A DNA stretch of 64,000 nt, from assembly GCF_007970805.1 (NCBI RefSeq), contig NZ_CP042433.1:4960001-5024000 (forward strand), written 5' to 3'. The stretch comes from Flavisolibacter ginsenosidimutans. Its GTDB lineage: Bacteria; Bacteroidota; Bacteroidia; Chitinophagales; Chitinophagaceae. Below are positions 17,084-26,300 of this stretch, piece by piece; position 1 is the first letter of the stretch; every line of letters begins with the position of its first letter. Made by a program: the position numbers and the translations under genes. The notes beneath the pieces were generated by a model. It saw nothing but the letters and a program-made list of their open reading frames with translations, had not been told where the DNA came from and searched no databases.

Positions 17084-17611
17084 ATGACTAAAGAACAAAA
17101 AAACGAAATCATAGGAGAGTTGAAAGAGAAGTTTTCTCAGTACAACAACTTCTATGTTACCAATACAGAATCGCTGAGTGTGGCCCAGGTTAGCAAATTG
17201 CGCCGTGCATGTTTCAGCAAGAATGTTGAAATGCGTGTTGCAAAAAATACGCTGATCAAAAAGGCCCTGGAATCTTTCAACAATGACAGCTACAACGGTG
17301 TGTTTGATTCATTGAACAACGTAACAGCCCTGTTGTTTTCTGAAAATCCAAAAGAACCGGCTTTGATCATTTCTTCTTTCCGTACTGAGAGCAAAGGAGA
17401 AAAACCCGAATTGAAAGCGGCCTTTATCAACGGTGATATTTATACCGGTGATAACAACTTGGCTACACTAACGAAGATCAAAACGAAGAACGAATTGATT
17501 GGCGAAGTGATCGGCTTGTTGCAATCGCCTGCCAAACGTGTATTGGCTGCCTTGTTGCACCATCACGAAAAAGGCGCTGAAGCTGCTGCTGAAGCACCTG
17601 CGGCGGAATAA
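17084..17611 (+). CDS. rplJ: 50S ribosomal protein uL10
   Basis: 175 residues. N-terminal rRNA-binding domain with a recognisable VSKLRRAC and RVAKNTLIKKAL (about 38-65). The C-terminal helix that binds L7/L12 dimers ends in an Ala/Glu-rich tail. Carries the stalk proteins L7/L12. The next gene is rplL, after an unusually long and structured 137-bp spacer. Confidence 0.97.
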   Translation: MTKEQKNEIIGELKEKFSQYNNFYVTNTESLSVAQVSKLRRACFSKNVEMRVAKNTLIKKALESFNNDSYNGVFDSLNNVTALLFSENPKEPALIISSFRTESKGEKPELKAAFINGDIYTGDNNLATLTKIKTKNELIGEVIGLLQSPAKRVLAALLHHHEKGAEAAAEAPAAE

Positions 17612-17635
17612 TCGAGTATTGTTTCTTAACATACT

Positions 17636-17697
17636 CCTTCATCTTTCGCAGGGGCGTTTAACGTCCTTGAGAGAATGAAGGCACACAAAATTTTTTT
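17636..17697 (+). promoter_or_regulatory. Long stem-loop in the rplJ-rplL spacer
   Basis: CCTTCAT (17636-17642) pairs with ATGAAGG (17675-17681), CTTTC with GAGAG, and AGGGGCGT with ACGTCCTT around a TTA loop, giving a stem of about 20 bp with small bulges. A run of seven T lies 9 nt after it. It could act as an attenuator, RNase site or protein-binding site that sets L10:L12 output. Structure is seen; function inferred. Confidence 0.6.
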
Positions 17698-17748
17698 AAA
17701 CCATCCTCCGGAGTTTAAAACCATGAAGGGGGAAAAAATTTAATCAAA

Positions 17749-18123
17749 ATGGCAGACGTTAAAAACCTGGCTGAACAATTAGTAGGCCTTACGGTAAAAG
17801 AAGTACAGGAATTAGCTGATTTTCTAAAATCTGAATACGGCATTGAACCGGCTGCTGCTACAGTTGTTGCGGGTCCTGCTGCCGGCGGTGCCGCTCCTGC
17901 TGCTGAAGAAAAAACATCTTTCAATGTGATTTTGAAAGCGGCTGGCGCTTCTAAACTGAACGTAGTTAAAATCGTAAAAGACTTGACTGGTTTAGGTTTG
18001 AAAGAAGCGAAAGACTTGGTTGACGGTGCTCCGAAGCCTATTAAAGAAGGCGTAGACAAAGCTACTGCCGACGACATCGCCAACAAGCTCAAAGAAGCCG
18101 GCGCTGAAGTAGAAATCGCGTAA
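17749..18123 (+). CDS. rplL: 50S ribosomal protein bL12 (L7/L12)
   Basis: 124 residues. N-terminal dimerization part (about 1-35), flexible Ala/Gly hinge, and C-terminal factor-binding domain with FNVILKAAGASKLNVVKIV and the LTGLGLKEAKDLVDGAPKPIKEG stretch (key parts LGLKEAKDLVD and PKPIKE). Multiple copies on L10 recruit translation GTPases. Its transcript ends at a strong terminator; normally rpoB would follow. Confidence 0.98.
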   Translation: MADVKNLAEQLVGLTVKEVQELADFLKSEYGIEPAAATVVAGPAAGGAAPAAEEKTSFNVILKAAGASKLNVVKIVKDLTGLGLKEAKDLVDGAPKPIKEGVDKATADDIANKLKEAGAEVEIA

Positions 18124-18140
18124 TTGATTTTTCTATTTTG

Positions 18141-18175
18141 AAAAGCCCTTGCAATTGCAAGGGCTTTTCTTTTTA
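18141..18175. terminator. Strong terminator after rplL
   Basis: Perfect palindrome AAAAGCCCTTGCAA plus its complement (18141-18168), then CTTTTT. Serves rplL and the convergent ComEA-like gene; separates rplL from rpoB. Confidence 0.93.
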
Positions 18176-18246
18176 CTTCGTTTACTTAAACAGCAGGCTG
18201 ACTTCGCGATATATTTTGCAATGCGGTTTCAACCGTTTGATTGAAA

Positions 18247-19179
18247 CTATAAACTCAGGTAGTGAACAATTTTTTCAAAGGTTGCTTCGTCCACCAGTGC
18301 AATGTTTCTTAAGTCTTCCAAGTTCTTGAACATGCCATGCTGGTTTCGGTATTCAACAATTGCGTTGGCCAAGTTCCATCGGACGTACGGATGCTGTTTC
18401 AATTCATCTTTAGTTGCCGTGTTTAAATTTATCCTTCGAACGTTCTCGCCGCTAATTTGAAACCGCGGTTTTAGTTTTTGAAAAGTCGAATCCGGCAGAC
18501 CCCAGGTTTCGCCAATTTGTTCAATCGAATAAAAGCCGCCAAGCTTTTCACGAAAGTTGATGATGCGTGCCGACAGTTTGCTGCCAATCCCTGGCAGCGC
18601 AATAAACGCCGTTGTATCCGCTTCGTTTATGTTAATGACGGTTGGCTTTCGCTCTTCCCGTGCGAAAGGTTTGTTTTCGTAAGCGGGATAATTTCTCGCA
18701 ATGGATGTAATCTTCACGTAGTCTTTTACCCGCTCGTAAAATCCTTCCGGCATTCCCCAAATTTTTTGCAAGTCTTCGGATTTGTAAAATTTGCCGCCCT
18801 TGCTTACGTATTTCAAAATGGTTTTGCCGGTGCGTTCGTTCAGTCCCAGGCGCTCCCAGTCGGCTAACGAAATCGTGTTCGGGTCGAATTGGAACAGTTC
18901 GCCATTTGTATAAGTTTTGGTTTCCGACCGCTCGTACCGATACGGATAATTTTCGTTCTCGTTTCGGGCGAAGTCTTTTTTTGCCACTTGCCGTTTTTGC
19001 AGCGTGTCCATTGCAAACACAACCGCTGCGTCCTGTTTTAATGCCAAAGGTTCTGCGCTCTTTGAAAATAATTTTGGCAGAAAAATGCAACCGCTTACTA
19101 CGGCTATGAAAACAAAGACGCCGATTCGGTCTTTTCGATTGAAGACAAGGTATTCTTTAACCCATTTTTGCTTTAGCAT
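18247..19179 (-). CDS. Helix-hairpin-helix (ComEA-like) DNA-binding membrane-anchored protein
   Basis: 310 residues. One membrane helix near residues 20-36, a charged linker, then three related helix-hairpin-helix units: the first around LNERTGKTILKYVSKGGKF, the second at VININEADTTAFIALPGIG with SKLSARIINFREKLGGF, the third at INLNTATKDELKQHPYVRWNLANAIVEYR (key INLNTATKDEL). ComEA proteins bind incoming DNA during transformation; Bacteroidota members of this type are often annotated only as HhH proteins. It is inserted antisense between rplL and rpoB, which is odd and makes rpoBC independent. Confidence 0.87.
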   Translation of the reverse strand: MLKQKWVKEYLVFNRKDRIGVFVFIAVVSGCIFLPKLFSKSAEPLALKQDAAVVFAMDTLQKRQVAKKDFARNENENYPYRYERSETKTYTNGELFQFDPNTISLADWERLGLNERTGKTILKYVSKGGKFYKSEDLQKIWGMPEGFYERVKDYVKITSIARNYPAYENKPFAREERKPTVININEADTTAFIALPGIGSKLSARIINFREKLGGFYSIEQIGETWGLPDSTFQKLKPRFQISGENVRRINLNTATKDELKQHPYVRWNLANAIVEYRNQHGMFKNLEDLRNIALVDEATFEKIVHYLSL

Positions 19180-19248
19180 GGCAAAAAGTTACCATCTATT
19201 AATGAATTCCCAAAAGTTTGCGGCGCAATCTTTGAGGGCTTTAAAATC

Positions 19249-19278
19249 TTGTTCGTGAAGGGGAATTCCTTACTTTTG
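19249..19278 (+). promoter_or_regulatory. Promoter of rpoBC
   Basis: TTG at 19249-19251, 19 bp, then TACTTTTG at 19271-19278: a full match to the Bacteroidota TTG-N19-TAnnTTTG pattern. It leaves a leader of about 135 nt before rpoB, with a tight hairpin TGTTTC-TCCG-GAAACA at 19352-19367. Confidence 0.72.
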
Positions 19279-19421
19279 CAATCCTTTGTTTTGGCCAAAA
19301 ACATTTTTGTCGTCGCAAATACCAACCTAAATAGTTGACCTTCCTTGCGTTTGTTTCTCCGGAAACAGAGGCCTGGTAAGGTTTTGCGCCGTTATTAACA
19401 CAAAAACCGGTTTGAAATTCT

Positions 19422-22400
19422 ATGCGTTCTACAACAACGAATCAACGGATCAACTTTGGAAAAATCGGGAATCTTGCTGACACCCCTGACCTTCTTGCGG
19501 TTCAGATTCAGTCCTTCAAAGAATTTTTCCAGCTCGAAACAACTCCTGACAAACGAAACGTAGAGGGCCTGTTCCGCGTGTTCAAGGAAAATTTTCCGAT
19601 CACCGACACCCGCAACATCTTCGTTCTGGAGTTTCTTGATTATTTTATTGACCCGCCCCGCTACACCATCGAAGAGTGTATGGAGCGTGGCCTGACCTAC
19701 GCCGTTCCGCTAAAAGCGAAGCTTCGCCTGAGCTGTAACGACGAAGAGCACATTGACTTCCAGACTATCGTTCAGGACGTATTCCTTGGAAACATCCCGT
19801 ACATGACACCCCGCGGCACTTTCGTTATAAACGGTGCAGAGCGTGTGGTGGTTTCCCAGTTGCACCGTTCACCCGGTGTATTCTTCGGGCAGTCAGTTCA
19901 CCCCAACGGAACGAAGATTTACTCTGCAAGGGTAATTCCGTTCAAAGGCGCGTGGATGGAATTTGCCACCGACATCAACAACGTGATGTATGCCTACATT
20001 GACCGGAAGAAAAAATTCCCCGTAACCACGCTTCTTCGTTCCATCGGCTACGAAACCGATAAAGACATTCTGGAACTCTTCGGAATGGCTGATGAAGTAA
20101 AAGGTGATAAAAAATCATTGGAAAAATACGTTGGCCGCCGCCTTGCAGCCCGCGTACTGCGTAGCTGGGTAGAAGACTTTGTGGACGAGGATACCGGCGA
20201 GGTTGTTTCTATTGAGCGTAACGAAGTTGTGCTTGAGCGTGATTCTGTTTTGGACGAAGAGGCGATTGATACCATTTCTGAAATGGATATCAAATCCGTA
20301 TTTATCCAGAAAGAAGACGTCGGTGGTGATTACGCAATTATCTACAACACCTTAAATAAAGATACCTCCAACTCTGAACTGGAAGCGGTTCAGGTAATCT
20401 ACCGCCAGTTGCGCGGTGCGGATGCGCCGGACAACGAAACGGCGAGAGGAATTATTGATAAATTGTTCTTCTCCGACAAGCGCTATGATCTCGGTGAAGT
20501 CGGACGTTACAAGATCAACCGCAAGCTTGGTTTGAACGCTCAGAAAGAGCAAAAAACATTAACCAAAGAAGACATCATTCTCATCATTAAATACCTTGTT
20601 CGTTTAACCAACGGCAAGGCGGAGATTGATGACATTGACCACCTGAGCAACCGCCGCGTTCGTACGGTGGGTGAGCAGTTGTACGCACAGTTTGGTGTAG
20701 GCCTGGCCCGCATGGCCCGTACCATTCGTGAACGGATGAACGTTCGCGACAACGAGGTATTCACGCCGGTTGATTTGATCAATGCAAGAACACTGTCAAG
20801 TGTAATTAATTCATTTTTTGGTACGTCTCAATTGTCGCAGTTCCTCGACCAGACAAACCCGCTTTCCGAGATCACACACAAGCGGCGTATCTCGGCACTC
20901 GGGCCAGGTGGTTTGAGCCGCGAACGTGCAGGCTTTGAGGTGCGTGACGTACACTATTCTCACTACGGCCGTTTGTGTACCATCGAAACACCGGAAGGTC
21001 CAAACATTGGTTTGATCTCTACGCTTTGCGTACATGCTGCGATCAACGAAATGGGCTTTATCGAAACACCTTACCGTAAAGTGAAAGACGGTAAAGTAGA
21101 CATGAAGCAACTGACGTTTTTAAGTGCGGAAGAAGAAGACCTGGCGAAGATTGCCCAGGCCAACACGCCACTCGACGAGAAAGGAAATTTTGCAGAAGAC
21201 AAGATTGTTAGCCGTGAAACGGGTGACTTCCCGATTCTTGATAAAAATGAAGTGGAATACATGGACGTTGCGCCAAACCAGATTGTTGGTTTGTCTGCTT
21301 CGTTGATCCCGTTCCTTGAGCACGATGACGCCAACCGTGCGCTGATGGGTTCAAACATGCAACGCCAGGCTGTGCCGTTGTTGCGTCCTGATGTACCGAT
21401 TGTTGGTACAGGTCTGGAAGGCAAGGCTGCCCGTGATGCACGCATTCAAATTCACGCAGACGGTGACGGTGTGGTTGAGTTTGTAGATGCCAACGAAATT
21501 CACGTTCGCTACAACCGTAATGATGAGCAACGTTTGGTTTCTTTCGAAGATGACCTGGTGATTTACAGATTGACCAAATTCATCAAAACCAACCAGGAAA
21601 CTTCTATCAACCTGAAGCCTGCCGTGAAAAAAGGTCAGCGTGTAAAAGACGGTGATTTCTTAACCGAAGGTTACGCCACGCAGAACGGCGAATTAGCTCT
21701 TGGTAAAAACCTGAAAGTGGCTTTCATGCCCTGGAAAGGTTACAACTTTGAAGATGCCATTGTGATCTCGGAGAGAGTTGTAAAAGAAGACATGTTTACT
21801 TCGGTTCACATCTCCGAATACGAACTGGAAGTACGCGATACAAAACTGGGCGAAGAAGAACTGACACCGGATATCCCGAACGTTTCAGAAGAAGCCACGC
21901 GTGACCTTGACGAAAACGGCATCATCCGCATCGGTGCGCAAATCAAAGAAGGCGACATCCTGATTGGTAAAATCACACCGAAAGGGGAAAGCGATCCTAC
22001 GCCGGAAGAAAAACTTTTGCGTGCCATCTTCGGCGACAAGGCCGGTGATGCAAAAGACGCTTCGCTGAAAGCGCCAAACGGTGTAGAAGGCGTGGTGATT
22101 GGCAAGAAATTATTCCAGCGGGCGAAGAAAGACAAGAACGCGAAGGTTCGTGAAAAAGCCGCCTTGGAAAAGCAGGAGAGAGAACACGAAAAGAACACAT
22201 CGGCACTGATGGAAGTGTTGCTTGACAAATTGCAAACGCTTTTGAAAGAAAAAGCCTCTGCAAGCGTGAGCAACAACTTTGGTGAAGTGTTAATTGGCAA
22301 AGGCGCACGGTTTACGCAGAAAAACCTGGCGAGCATTGACTACATGAACGTGAACCCGCTTGGTTGGACCGGTGATGCAAAAGTGGACGAGCAAATCAAC

Positions 22401-23228
22401 GTGTTGCTGCACAACTATAGCATCAAGTACAACGAAGAATTGGGACGCTATAAGCGGGAGAAATTCAACATCTCCATCGGCGATGAATTGCCTGCGGGTG
22501 TGTTGAAACTTGCCAAAGTTTACCTCGCTGTAAAGCGCAAGTTGAAAGTAGGTGATAAGATGGCCGGTCGTCACGGTAACAAAGGCATTGTTGCAAAGAT
22601 TGTTCGTGCGGAAGACATGCCATTCCTTGAAGACGGAACGCCGGTTGACATTGTACTGAATCCGCTTGGTGTACCTTCTCGTATGAACCTCGGACAGATC
22701 TACGAAACAGTTCTCGGTTGGGCCGGTATGCAATTGGGTGAGAAGTTTGCGACGCCAATCTTTGACGGTGCCTCAACGGACGACATTGCGAAATTCTGCG
22801 AACAAGCGGGCATTCCGATGTTTGGACACACATACTTGTATGATGGTGAAACCGGCGACCGCTTCGACCAGAAGGCAACCGTGGGTGTTATCTATATCAT
22901 CAAACTGCACCACATGGTTGATGACAAAATGCACGCACGTTCAATCGGGCCTTACAGCTTGATTACGCAACAGCCGCTCGGTGGTAAAGCACAATTTGGT
23001 GGTCAGCGTTTTGGTGAGATGGAGGTATGGGCACTCGAAGCTTACGGTGCTTCCAACATCTTGCAGGAATTGTTAACCATCAAGTCTGACGACATCATCG
23101 GTCGTGCAAAAACATACGAAGCAATTGTGAAAGGCGATAACATTCCTCGTGCCGGTATTCCTGAATCTTTCAACGTATTGGTTCACGAGTTAAGAGGCTT
23201 GGGTCTCGACCTTAAGTTTCACGATTAA
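19422..23228 (+). CDS. rpoB: DNA-directed RNA polymerase subunit beta
   Basis: 1268 residues, full length for Bacteroidota. Contains the rifampicin region with TSQLSQFLDQTNPLSEITHKRRISALGPGGL (key FLDQTNPL and KRRISALGPGGL), then SHYGRLCTIETPEGPNIGLI, the MPWKGYNFEDA motif, and GDKMAGRHGNKGI near the C terminus. Forms one side of the RNA polymerase cleft. Expressed from its own promoter and cotranscribed with rpoC across a 112-bp spacer. No rifampicin-resistance reading is attempted. Confidence 0.98.
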   Translation: MRSTTTNQRINFGKIGNLADTPDLLAVQIQSFKEFFQLETTPDKRNVEGLFRVFKENFPITDTRNIFVLEFLDYFIDPPRYTIEECMERGLTYAVPLKAKLRLSCNDEEHIDFQTIVQDVFLGNIPYMTPRGTFVINGAERVVVSQLHRSPGVFFGQSVHPNGTKIYSARVIPFKGAWMEFATDINNVMYAYIDRKKKFPVTTLLRSIGYETDKDILELFGMADEVKGDKKSLEKYVGRRLAARVLRSWVEDFVDEDTGEVVSIERNEVVLERDSVLDEEAIDTISEMDIKSVFIQKEDVGGDYAIIYNTLNKDTSNSELEAVQVIYRQLRGADAPDNETARGIIDKLFFSDKRYDLGEVGRYKINRKLGLNAQKEQKTLTKEDIILIIKYLVRLTNGKAEIDDIDHLSNRRVRTVGEQLYAQFGVGLARMARTIRERMNVRDNEVFTPVDLINARTLSSVINSFFGTSQLSQFLDQTNPLSEITHKRRISALGPGGLSRERAGFEVRDVHYSHYGRLCTIETPEGPNIGLISTLCVHAAINEMGFIETPYRKVKDGKVDMKQLTFLSAEEEDLAKIAQANTPLDEKGNFAEDKIVSRETGDFPILDKNEVEYMDVAPNQIVGLSASLIPFLEHDDANRALMGSNMQRQAVPLLRPDVPIVGTGLEGKAARDARIQIHADGDGVVEFVDANEIHVRYNRNDEQRLVSFEDDLVIYRLTKFIKTNQETSINLKPAVKKGQRVKDGDFLTEGYATQNGELALGKNLKVAFMPWKGYNFEDAIVISERVVKEDMFTSVHISEYELEVRDTKLGEEELTPDIPNVSEEATRDLDENGIIRIGAQIKEGDILIGKITPKGESDPTPEEKLLRAIFGDKAGDAKDASLKAPNGVEGVVIGKKLFQRAKKDKNAKVREKAALEKQEREHEKNTSALMEVLLDKLQTLLKEKASASVSNNFGEVLIGKGARFTQKNLASIDYMNVNPLGWTGDAKVDEQINVLLHNYSIKYNEELGRYKREKFNISIGDELPAGVLKLAKVYLAVKRKLKVGDKMAGRHGNKGIVAKIVRAEDMPFLEDGTPVDIVLNPLGVPSRMNLGQIYETVLGWAGMQLGEKFATPIFDGASTDDIAKFCEQAGIPMFGHTYLYDGETGDRFDQKATVGVIYIIKLHHMVDDKMHARSIGPYSLITQQPLGGKAQFGGQRFGEMEVWALEAYGASNILQELLTIKSDDIIGRAKTYEAIVKGDNIPRAGIPESFNVLVHELRGLGLDLKFHD

Positions 23229-23232
23229 AATA

Positions 23233-23337
23233 ACGTGAGACGTGAAACGACAAACGTGAGAAAAGACTCCGTTGTTTCACGTCTCACTTTTCACCTCTCA
23301 CGAATTCGAAATCTCAAATCTTAAATTTCAAATTCTC
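23233..23337 (+). repeat. Heptamer array filling the rpoB-rpoC spacer
   Basis: Fifteen in-phase 7-bp units, 3 bp before the rpoC ATG. Units 1, 2 and 4 are ACGTGAG or ACGTGAA; units 7-10 are of type TTTCACG or TCTCACG, the complement; units 11-15 are of type AATCTCA. GTGAGACGTGAAAC (23235-23248) pairs exactly over 14 bp with 23274-23287. Confidence 0.82.
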
Positions 23338-23340
23338 TAT

Positions 23341-26300
23341 ATGGCTTTTAATAAAAGAGACAATCGCCCAAGACCAACGTTTTCGAAGATTACGATTGGC
23401 CTGGCTTCACCAGACAGTATTTTGGAGAAAAGCTTTGGTGAAATTCTTAAGCCTGAAACCATCAACTACCGCACCTACAAACCCGAAAGAGACGGTTTGT
23501 TCTGCGAGCGGATTTTTGGTCCTGTAAAAGACTACGAATGTGCCTGTGGAAAGTACAAGCGCATTCGTTACAAAGGCATCGTGTGTGACCGCTGCGGTGT
23601 AGAAGTAACCGAGAAGAAAGTTCGCCGCGAACGCATGGGACACATCAAGCTTGTTGTTCCTGTTGTGCACATCTGGTACTTCAAATCGCTGCCAAATAAA
23701 ATTGGTTACCTGTTAGGAATGAGTTCTAAGAAATTAGAAAGCATTGTTTATTACGAAAGATTCGTAGTCATCCAACCCGGTCTTCGCGCCGATAAAGGCC
23801 AGAACTACGGTGATCTTCTTACAGAAGAAGAATACCTCGATATTCTCGATGCGCTACCAAAAGACAATCAATACCTGCCCGACGAAGACCCAAACAAATT
23901 CATCGCCAAAATGGGCGCTGAAGCCGTTCATGATCTGTTGGCAAGAATTGATTTGGATACGTTGTCATTCGATCTGCGCAACGCCGCTGCTACAGAAACT
24001 TCTCAGCAACGTAAAGCAGATGCCTTAAAGCGTTTGTCTGTTGTTGAATCGTTCCGCGATGCACAAACAAGAATCAGCAACCAGCCGCAATGGATGGTAA
24101 TGCAATACATTCCGGTTATTCCGCCGGAACTGCGTCCGCTGGTTCCTTTGGATGGCGGCCGTTTTGCCTCTTCCGATTTGAACGACTTGTATCGCCGTGT
24201 CATCATCCGCAACAACCGTTTGAAGCGTTTGTTGGAGATCAAAGCGCCAGAGGTAATCCTGCGTAACGAAAAACGCATGTTGCAGGAAGCTGTTGACAGT
24301 TTGTTTGACAACTCTCGTAAATCGAACGCTGTTAAAGCTGAAGGCGGACGTGCACTAAAATCACTTTCTGACGTATTGAAAGGCAAGCAAGGCCGCTTCC
24401 GTCAGAACCTGTTGGGTAAACGTGTTGACTACTCAGGCCGTTCAGTGATCGTCGTGGGCCCTGAACTGAAATTGTACGAATGCGGTTTGCCGAAAGACAT
24501 GGGGGCTGAGCTCTTCAAGCCATTCATCATTCGCAAACTCATTGAAAGAGGTATCGTAAAAACAGTGAAATCCGCAAGGAAGCTTGTCGATAAAAAAGAA
24601 GCCATTGTTTGGGATATTCTTGAGAATATATTGAAAGGGCACCCAATCATGTTGAACCGTGCCCCAACGCTGCACCGTTTGTCCATCCAGGCCTTTCAGC
24701 CCAAGTTGGTTGAAGGCAAGGCCATTCAATTGCACCCGCTTGTAACCTCAGCATTCAATGCCGACTTCGACGGTGACCAGATGGCCGTGCACGTGCCTTT
24801 GAGCCATGCCGCTATTCTGGAAGCCCAGTTGCTGATGCTGGCTTCGCATAACATTTTGAACCCGCAGAACGGAACGCCCATTACACTGCCTTCGCAAGAC
24901 ATGGTGCTTGGCTTGTACTACATTTCAAAAGGCCGCAAATCAACCGAAGAATTAAAAGTTCGCGGCGAAGGAAAGGCCTTCTACAGCGAAGAAGAAGTCA
25001 TCATCGCCTACAACGAGGCCCGCATCGACCTTCATGCGCACATCAAAGTAAAAACCAATGTTCGCGCAGATGACGGCACCATTACCAACAAATTGTTGGA
25101 TACAACCGTTGGCCGTGTGATTTTCAACCAATTTGTTCCGAAAGAAGTTGGTTTTGTAAACGCTTTGCTGACGAAGAAGAACCTTCGTGAAATCATTGGT
25201 GACATCATCAACATTACCAACGTTCCGAAGACGGCAAAATTCCTTGATGACATCAAGCAACTTGGTTTCCGCATGGCCTTCAAAGGGGGATTGTCTTTCT
25301 CTATCAACGATCTTATCATTCCTGACATTAAGCAGGAACTGGTGGACAATGCGAAAGGCGAAGTAGAAGAAGTGTGGGAGAACTACAACATGGGTCTCAT
25401 CACCAACAACGAACGTTACAACCAGATCGTTGACATTTGGTCTCGTGTGGATACCCGCATTACAGAAACATTGATTCGTGAACTGGCAACTGATAAGCAG
25501 GGTTTCAACTCCGTTTACATGATGCTTGATTCCGGCGCCCGTGGTTCTAAACAACAGATCAAGCAGTTGGCCGGTATCAGGGGTTTGATGGCCAAGCCAC
25601 GTAAATCTGGTTCTACCGGTTCGGAGATCATTGAAAACCCGATCCTTTCAAACTTCAAAGGTGGATTGAACGTATTGGATTACTTCATTTCCACGCACGG
25701 TGCCCGTAAAGGTTTGGCCGATACGGCTCTGAAAACGGCCGATGCCGGTTACCTAACACGTCGTCTGGTGGACGTTGCTCAAGACGTTGTAATTACGGAA
25801 GAAGATTGCGGTACGTTGCGCGGTATTGCAACGTCTGCACTGAAAGACAACGAAGACATCATTGAGCCGTTGGCAGATCGTATCGAAGGCCGTACATCGG
25901 TTCACGATATTTACGATCCGCAGAACGATGAACTGATCGTTCCTGCCGGGGAAGAAATTACCGAAGGAATTGCACGCCGCATCGAAGAAGCAGGTATTGA
26001 AACCGTGGAAATTCGTTCGGTGCTCACTTGCGAAGCCAAGCGTGGCACTTGCGTAAAGTGTTACGGCAAAAACCTGGCAACGGGTTATATGGCGCAGAAA
26101 GGTGATGCGGTTGGTATCATCGCTGCGCAGTCCATCGGTGAACCCGGCACGCAGTTAACGCTTCGTACCTTCCACGTGGGTGGTGTTGCCGGTTCTGCTG
26201 CGGTAGAATCTACACTGACTGCGAAGTTTGACGGTACCATTCAGTTTGACGGTGTTCGTTCGGTAACGACAATAAACAACGAAGGCGATAAAGTTCAGGT

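Noticed and set aside
16346..17098. 250-codon minus-strand ORF
   Set aside because: Antisense shadow of rplA, which is certain.
23272..23340. Extended rpoC N terminus of 23 residues
   Set aside because: Would translate the heptamer array; the conserved protein starts at MAFNKRDNRP.
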